A stretch of 37,414 bases of DNA from JAICIG01 sp035532215. GTDB taxonomy: Bacteria; Planctomycetota; Planctomycetia; Pirellulales; JAICIG01. The DNA lies in the NCBI GenBank assembly GCA_035532215.1, contig DATKRK010000222.1, positions 1-37,414 on the forward strand, written 5' to 3'. This document shows, piece after piece, positions 34,667-37,414 of this stretch. Numbering within the stretch: the stretch's first letter is position 1; each line of letters starts with the position of its first letter. The translations under genes were made by a program, and so were the position numbers. The notes below the pieces were generated by a model. It did no database searches and was not told the DNA's origin. It saw only the letters and a program-made list of their open reading frames with translations.

Positions 34667-35100
34667 AGGCTTTGCCAGGCATCCGGTGGAAGCGCGGGTT
34701 GGACAGCACCATTCCACCACGCGTCATCACCTTCGAGTTCGACGGACACCTTGTCTCCGTCCTCAAGGTGTAGATGATCGCGTAGGCGTACAGTGCACAT
34801 TAGTTCGAGTCGAGTTGCGCCCGGAGCAGTTCCCTGTTCGTGCGTCTCCGGCCTCATGACGAGGGCCCGCAGGCCGCCTATGCGGCAGCGCTGAAGCTTT
34901 ATTCCCTCGATCTTGTCGTACTCCTCCTTCGAAATCGTCGCATTAGCAGTGACGAAGTAACAACCTTCAATTCGGACATTCAGCGTGCCATCAACCAAGT
35001 CACTGAGACCAGTGCGCTCTTCGATTAGGTGCTTGACGTGATGAAGATTCGGCGAGGCAACCCCTGAACCCTTTTCAACGATCCCGTCGAGAGTCTTCAT
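34663..35100 (-). CDS. DUF120-like protein (CTP-dependent riboflavin kinase fold)
   Basis: A 145-residue protein from the ATG at 35100. Sequence blocks fit the archaeal riboflavin kinase/DUF120 family: an initial GIVEKGSGVASPNL, GTLNVRIEG, a central RCRIGGLRALVMRPETH, and a final CTVRLRDHLHLEDGDKVSVEL. In archaea this family phosphorylates riboflavin using CTP. Bacterial relatives are uncommon, and a kinase role here is unproven because family members without the winged-helix part are often of unknown function. The last residues (WQSL then stop) are encoded by the palindromic repeat that begins here, suggesting the original C-terminus was replaced or that the repeat inserted at the stop. Confidence 0.7.
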   Translation of the reverse strand: MKTLDGIVEKGSGVASPNLHHVKHLIEERTGLSDLVDGTLNVRIEGCYFVTANATISKEEYDKIEGIKLQRCRIGGLRALVMRPETHEQGTAPGATRLELMCTVRLRDHLHLEDGDKVSVELEGDDAWWNGAVQPALPPDAWQSL

Positions 35101-35167
35101 GCGGCTATCGGTGATGCCCAACGATCGAGTTCAGCCGCCGCCGAAGGCGGTCGGGTGGACCGACTTG

Positions 35168-35734
35168 TTATCCGGGCTCTCCCTCTTGAAGGTGGCTGTC
35201 TTTTTGCTTGGCCTGCGCCGCCAGGGAATCGTAGGCCGCTTTCACCGACGCGTACAGATCCTTTGCTGCCAGATGCGCCTCGCGCCAGTCGACGTCGTAG
35301 CCAAGCCAATTCAAACCGTCCTCGCCTCCCGACCAGACCTGGAGTTCGCGGCGAGATGTAGGTGTGTGTCGGAGGTTGGAATCTATGGCGTAGTCTTGCA
35401 AGTGCTCGAATACATCGCGCAGGCGCTTGAGCCAAGGCAGTTTCGCGTCAAAGGTCTCAATGGCGCGGCGAACAGGGTCCCATTGCTGCGGTGCGCTCTC
35501 AACCGTGGTGGCGATCTGGCGGAGTCGTTGCAACGCAATCGCCCAGAAGTGGACGTCCGCCTCATTGAAGCCTTGTATGCCAAAAGGATGGAATGGTTGG
35601 TCCTGCGGCCGTGGATTAACGATTCGATCATTTTGGAGCGAAACAGCGAACATCCAATCGTTGGCCATCGACTTCGCCCGTTCCACGACAGCGGCGTCAC
35701 TGAGGTCAGCCGATTTGGTTCGGTTCTTGCCCAT
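35168..35734 (-). CDS. Hypothetical protein with possible HEPN-like helix motif
   Basis: A 188-residue, mainly helical protein with no signal or membrane segment; GGAGG lies 8-12 bases upstream of the ATG. Distinct segments are AKSMANDWMFAVSLQNDRIV, DVHFWAIALQRLRQIATTVE and WLKRLRDVFEHLQDYAID. The pattern RDVFEH is an R-x4-H motif like that of HEPN ribonuclease domains, here at about residue 106-111, but HEPN proteins vary too much for confidence. It lies 67 bases upstream of the DUF120-like gene on the same strand. Function unknown. Confidence 0.6.
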   Translation of the reverse strand: MGKNRTKSADLSDAAVVERAKSMANDWMFAVSLQNDRIVNPRPQDQPFHPFGIQGFNEADVHFWAIALQRLRQIATTVESAPQQWDPVRRAIETFDAKLPWLKRLRDVFEHLQDYAIDSNLRHTPTSRRELQVWSGGEDGLNWLGYDVDWREAHLAAKDLYASVKAAYDSLAAQAKQKDSHLQEGEPG

Positions 35735-35971
35735 TCCTTCTACCTCCGGCTCAAGTCTGGCGAACTTGTTTCTAGGAATTTTCTGCGTATCACCTGTAGG
35801 CCGCAGGTGTGCGGCCTAGCTTGCAGGCGGTGGATTGTGGCAATTCGCATCCTATCAATCGGTGGTCTCATTGTCACGCTCTTGTCCGGCGTGATAGGCC
35901 GTTTCTGCCTGGCGCTTATCGGGGCCGGCGAGCCAGCCCGTCGGCCGGGCTGCGGAAACCGCGTCCGCCTT

Positions 35972-36201
35972 CGTTGTTCTACACATCTTTTCGCCTCCGC
36001 GGGGCTTGCCCCCGCGGAAAGCCGATTGAATGGCTAGGACAGCCGCCTCACATCGGTGGTCGCCGCCTTCAACGTCCGGCATCGCCGGACGTTGAAGGCG
36101 GCGACGCCAAGGATCTTGGCGGCCGGGCTAGCTGCCAATCAATGCTCGACGGGGGCGAGCCCCGTCGTGGCAATCCATTTTTCAACTTGTGTAGAACAAC
36201 G
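35972..36201. repeat. MITE-like element with 14-base terminal inverted repeats and internal hairpins
   Basis: CGTTGTTCTACACA (35972-35985) has a perfect complement at 36188-36201. Inside are three hairpins: CCGCGGGGC-TTG-CCCCCGCGG near 35998, a 19-bp perfect stem CGCCGCCTTCAACGTCCGG at 36061-36079 with 36085-36103, and CGACGGGGCTCG-like stem near 36148-36168. No transposase ORF. Looks like a non-autonomous element or large palindromic repeat. Confidence 0.8.
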
Positions 36202-36479
36202 AGGCGACCGCCCCGGTTCGAAACGCGCGTGTCGCCGTCTGCACGCGCTGCCAAGCGATAAAATCATCATCGGCCGACGCGCGTTCCCGGCCGCCTCTGC
36301 GGCGTCGAAGGAAGCTCAATAAGTCGGCTCCTCAGCGGAATCCGTGGGTGGTTCCGGCTGCCGAGCAAATGCAGGCGTGCGTGTTTTCAGGCATTTCCGG
36401 GCAAATAAATGCACGCTGCAATGCGCGGACGAGATCATTCGCGATAGAACGGCCTTTGCCGGATGCTCGCCGGGGGAGG

Positions 36480-36525
36480 AAAAGGTGTCAGGAACCGATT
36501 TGCTTATTGGTTCCTGACACCTTTT
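36480..36525. repeat. REP-like hairpin AAAAGGTGTCAGGAACC
   Basis: AAAAGGTGTCAGGAACC (36480-36496) pairs perfectly with GGTTCCTGACACCTTTT (36509-36525) around a 12-base loop that itself nearly extends the stem. A 16-base half copy is at 37274-37289. I recall this as a common interspersed palindrome in planctomycetes. Confidence 0.9.
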
Positions 36526-36606
36526 CTCGCACGAGCCGCTACGTCTCGTCGTTCGGCGGCCAGGACGAAAGGGCGAACTCGTCATCAACGTGCCGTAGGC
36601 AAGTAG

Positions 36607-36732
36607 GTTATGCTTCAGCATATCCTCGCTCCGTGCGTCAGGTGCATCGCGTTTCCAGTCGAAGCCGCGGTGGGAAAAGGCGCCAGAGCGCAGGCCGGTT
36701 GAGGCGTGCGAAAGGATATGCTGAAGCATAAC
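36607..36732. repeat. Inverted repeat pair with self-complementary arms
   Basis: GTTATGCTTCAGCATATCCT (36607-36626) and its exact complement (36713-36732) lie 86 bases apart. Each arm also contains the small palindrome ATGCTTCAGCAT (hairpin ATGCT/AGCAT). The loop has no ORF of note. Possibly a mobile palindromic element. Confidence 0.82.
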
Positions 36733-36803
36733 ATACGGAACTGATTTTCCCCGACTTTCGCCGCCGTTTTGGCTTTTTGGCCATACGGCAGTTTCAGGAC
36801 GGG

Positions 36804-37184
36804 CTAGAAGGATACTCCTTTGTCGAACCACAGCGAGTCGAAACTCCGGAGATTCCCATCCACATTGCTGAACCAGACATAAAGCGTTCCATCGTTGTGG
36901 TCGTAGCGCCACGTCACATACGGCCCCGGCGGCATCGAGGCCGGTCTGCCCGGACCGATCTGCACATCGCGGTTGAGCGTCGCTGTTGGCGTCCCAATCC
37001 GCTCTATGAGCTCGACCGTGTCGAACCCAGCCCAGGTTCGCTCCTCGATCATCTTGCCTTGCGTTCTTAGTCTGTTTGGCATGTGTTGTGGCTCCAGTGC
37101 GACAACTGCGATTATCACGGCGATGGCGACACAAATGGAGGCAATAAGCCATGCCGCCAGTTTCTTACCTTTCGTACTTAGCAT
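36804..37184 (-). CDS. Hypothetical membrane-anchored small protein
   Basis: A 126-residue protein. One N-terminal membrane helix (KKLAAWLIASICVAIAVIIAVVAL, residues 7-30) is followed by a soluble domain: MIEERTWAGFDTVELIERIGTPTATLNRD, then VTWRYDHNDGTLYVWFSNVDGNLRSF. The helix-then-beta order and the phrase LIERIGTPT recall SmpA/OmlA (BamE-like) domains, where a short helix with G-x-P leads to beta strands, but the match is weak. Expected to sit in the inner membrane facing the periplasm. No partner gene is next to it. Confidence 0.65.
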   Translation of the reverse strand: MLSTKGKKLAAWLIASICVAIAVIIAVVALEPQHMPNRLRTQGKMIEERTWAGFDTVELIERIGTPTATLNRDVQIGPGRPASMPPGPYVTWRYDHNDGTLYVWFSNVDGNLRSFDSLWFDKGVSF

Positions 37185-37273
37185 CAGTGTATCAATCTAG
37201 CAACGCATGCTCAATGAGTCGACACAGCGGCAACGCATATTGGACAGGTCAATACGGGGGGAGGAAAAGGAGG

Positions 37274-37289
37274 AAAAGGTGTCAGGAAC
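37274..37289 (+). repeat. Half copy of the AAAAGGTGTCAGGAAC repeat
   Basis: The 16-base sequence matches the left arm of the hairpin at 36480-36525, but no right arm follows within the 125 bases left in the window. It may be a truncated copy, or the second arm may differ. Confidence 0.75.
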
Positions 37290-37414
37290 GAATGGCACTG
37301 CCGCTTGGCGGGCTTGAGTTTACGGCGGCGGGCGGTCAGCGGGCGACGCGCGGCCAGGAGGCGACGCGCGTCCGTCCTGGCGCGATGGCTCTCGCGCGCA
37401 GCGCGAGCGCATCC

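Larger units (their letters stand above)
35735..36803. other. Gene-poor, repeat-rich stretch (about 1070 bases)
   Basis: No ORF here has the composition of a protein: those over 60 codons are Arg- and Pro-rich, or cover repeats. What it holds is a terminal-inverted-repeat unit at 35972-36201, a REP-type hairpin at 36480-36525, and an inverted pair at 36607-36732. Between these I see no promoter or RNA gene that I can support. Confidence 0.7.

Noticed and set aside
35809..36261. Plus-strand ORF of 150 codons
   Set aside because: Most of it lies over the inverted-repeat element and it has no recognisable domain.

Overview
The window looks like a chromosomal piece of a high-GC planctomycete, most likely in the Pirellulales. 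The lineage call rests on gene content: a DUF1501 protein, a DUF1549/DUF1553 protein and a DUF1080 protein on one strand, secreted beta-propellers carrying CxxCH haem motifs, a CehA/McbA-type protein, an NHLRC2-like thioredoxin/NHL protein, and many short palindromic repeats between genes. I saw no rRNA, tRNA, CRISPR array, integrase or complete insertion sequence.

Layout. Bases 1-614 hold a MazF-like toxin and a short antitoxin-like ORF. Bases 789-3883 (minus) encode a thioredoxin lipoprotein, a di-haem beta-propeller cytochrome and a single-domain response regulator. Bases 4133-5602 (plus) encode a GH13 alpha-amylase-family enzyme. Bases 5884-19628 hold the most interesting locus. To its right are housekeeping and planctomycete-type genes: NHLRC2-like protein, RluA-type pseudouridine synthase, CehA/McbA protein, DUF1501, DUF1549/DUF1553, DUF1080, a polytopic membrane protein and a sugar dehydrogenase/cytochrome fusion. 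Bases 34663-37414 hold a DUF120-like (CTP-dependent riboflavin kinase fold) protein, two small unknown proteins and a repeat-rich, gene-poor stretch.

The central locus is two divergent gene sets around an intergenic region at 11310-11521. Rightward are five tightly packed genes (gaps of 2, -4, -8 and -4 bases): a small unknown protein, a MoxR/RavA-type AAA+ ATPase, a second unknown protein, a protein with a degenerate von Willebrand A-like domain plus a beta-propeller-like half, and a large protein with helical repeats and a propeller-like half. This matches the architecture of the predicted MoxR-vWA-beta-propeller ternary systems (bpX domain families), proposed from comparative genomics as NTP-dependent conflict systems. 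Leftward are a helical (HEAT-like) repeat protein, a SWIM zinc-finger protein and a retron-type reverse transcriptase with NAxxH, YADD and VTG motifs. The 309-base gap just before the reverse transcriptase holds a short inverted repeat enclosing a small hairpin and a 108-base hairpin, in the order expected for a1, msr, msd and a2. My leading hypothesis is a composite system in which a retron is joined to a MoxR/bpX machine. The main competing explanation is that the structured RNA is one of this genome's many palindromic repeats.

A second theme is repeat biology. At least eight kinds of hairpin or tandem repeat sit between genes, and in three cases the stop codon of the neighbouring gene is part of the repeat.
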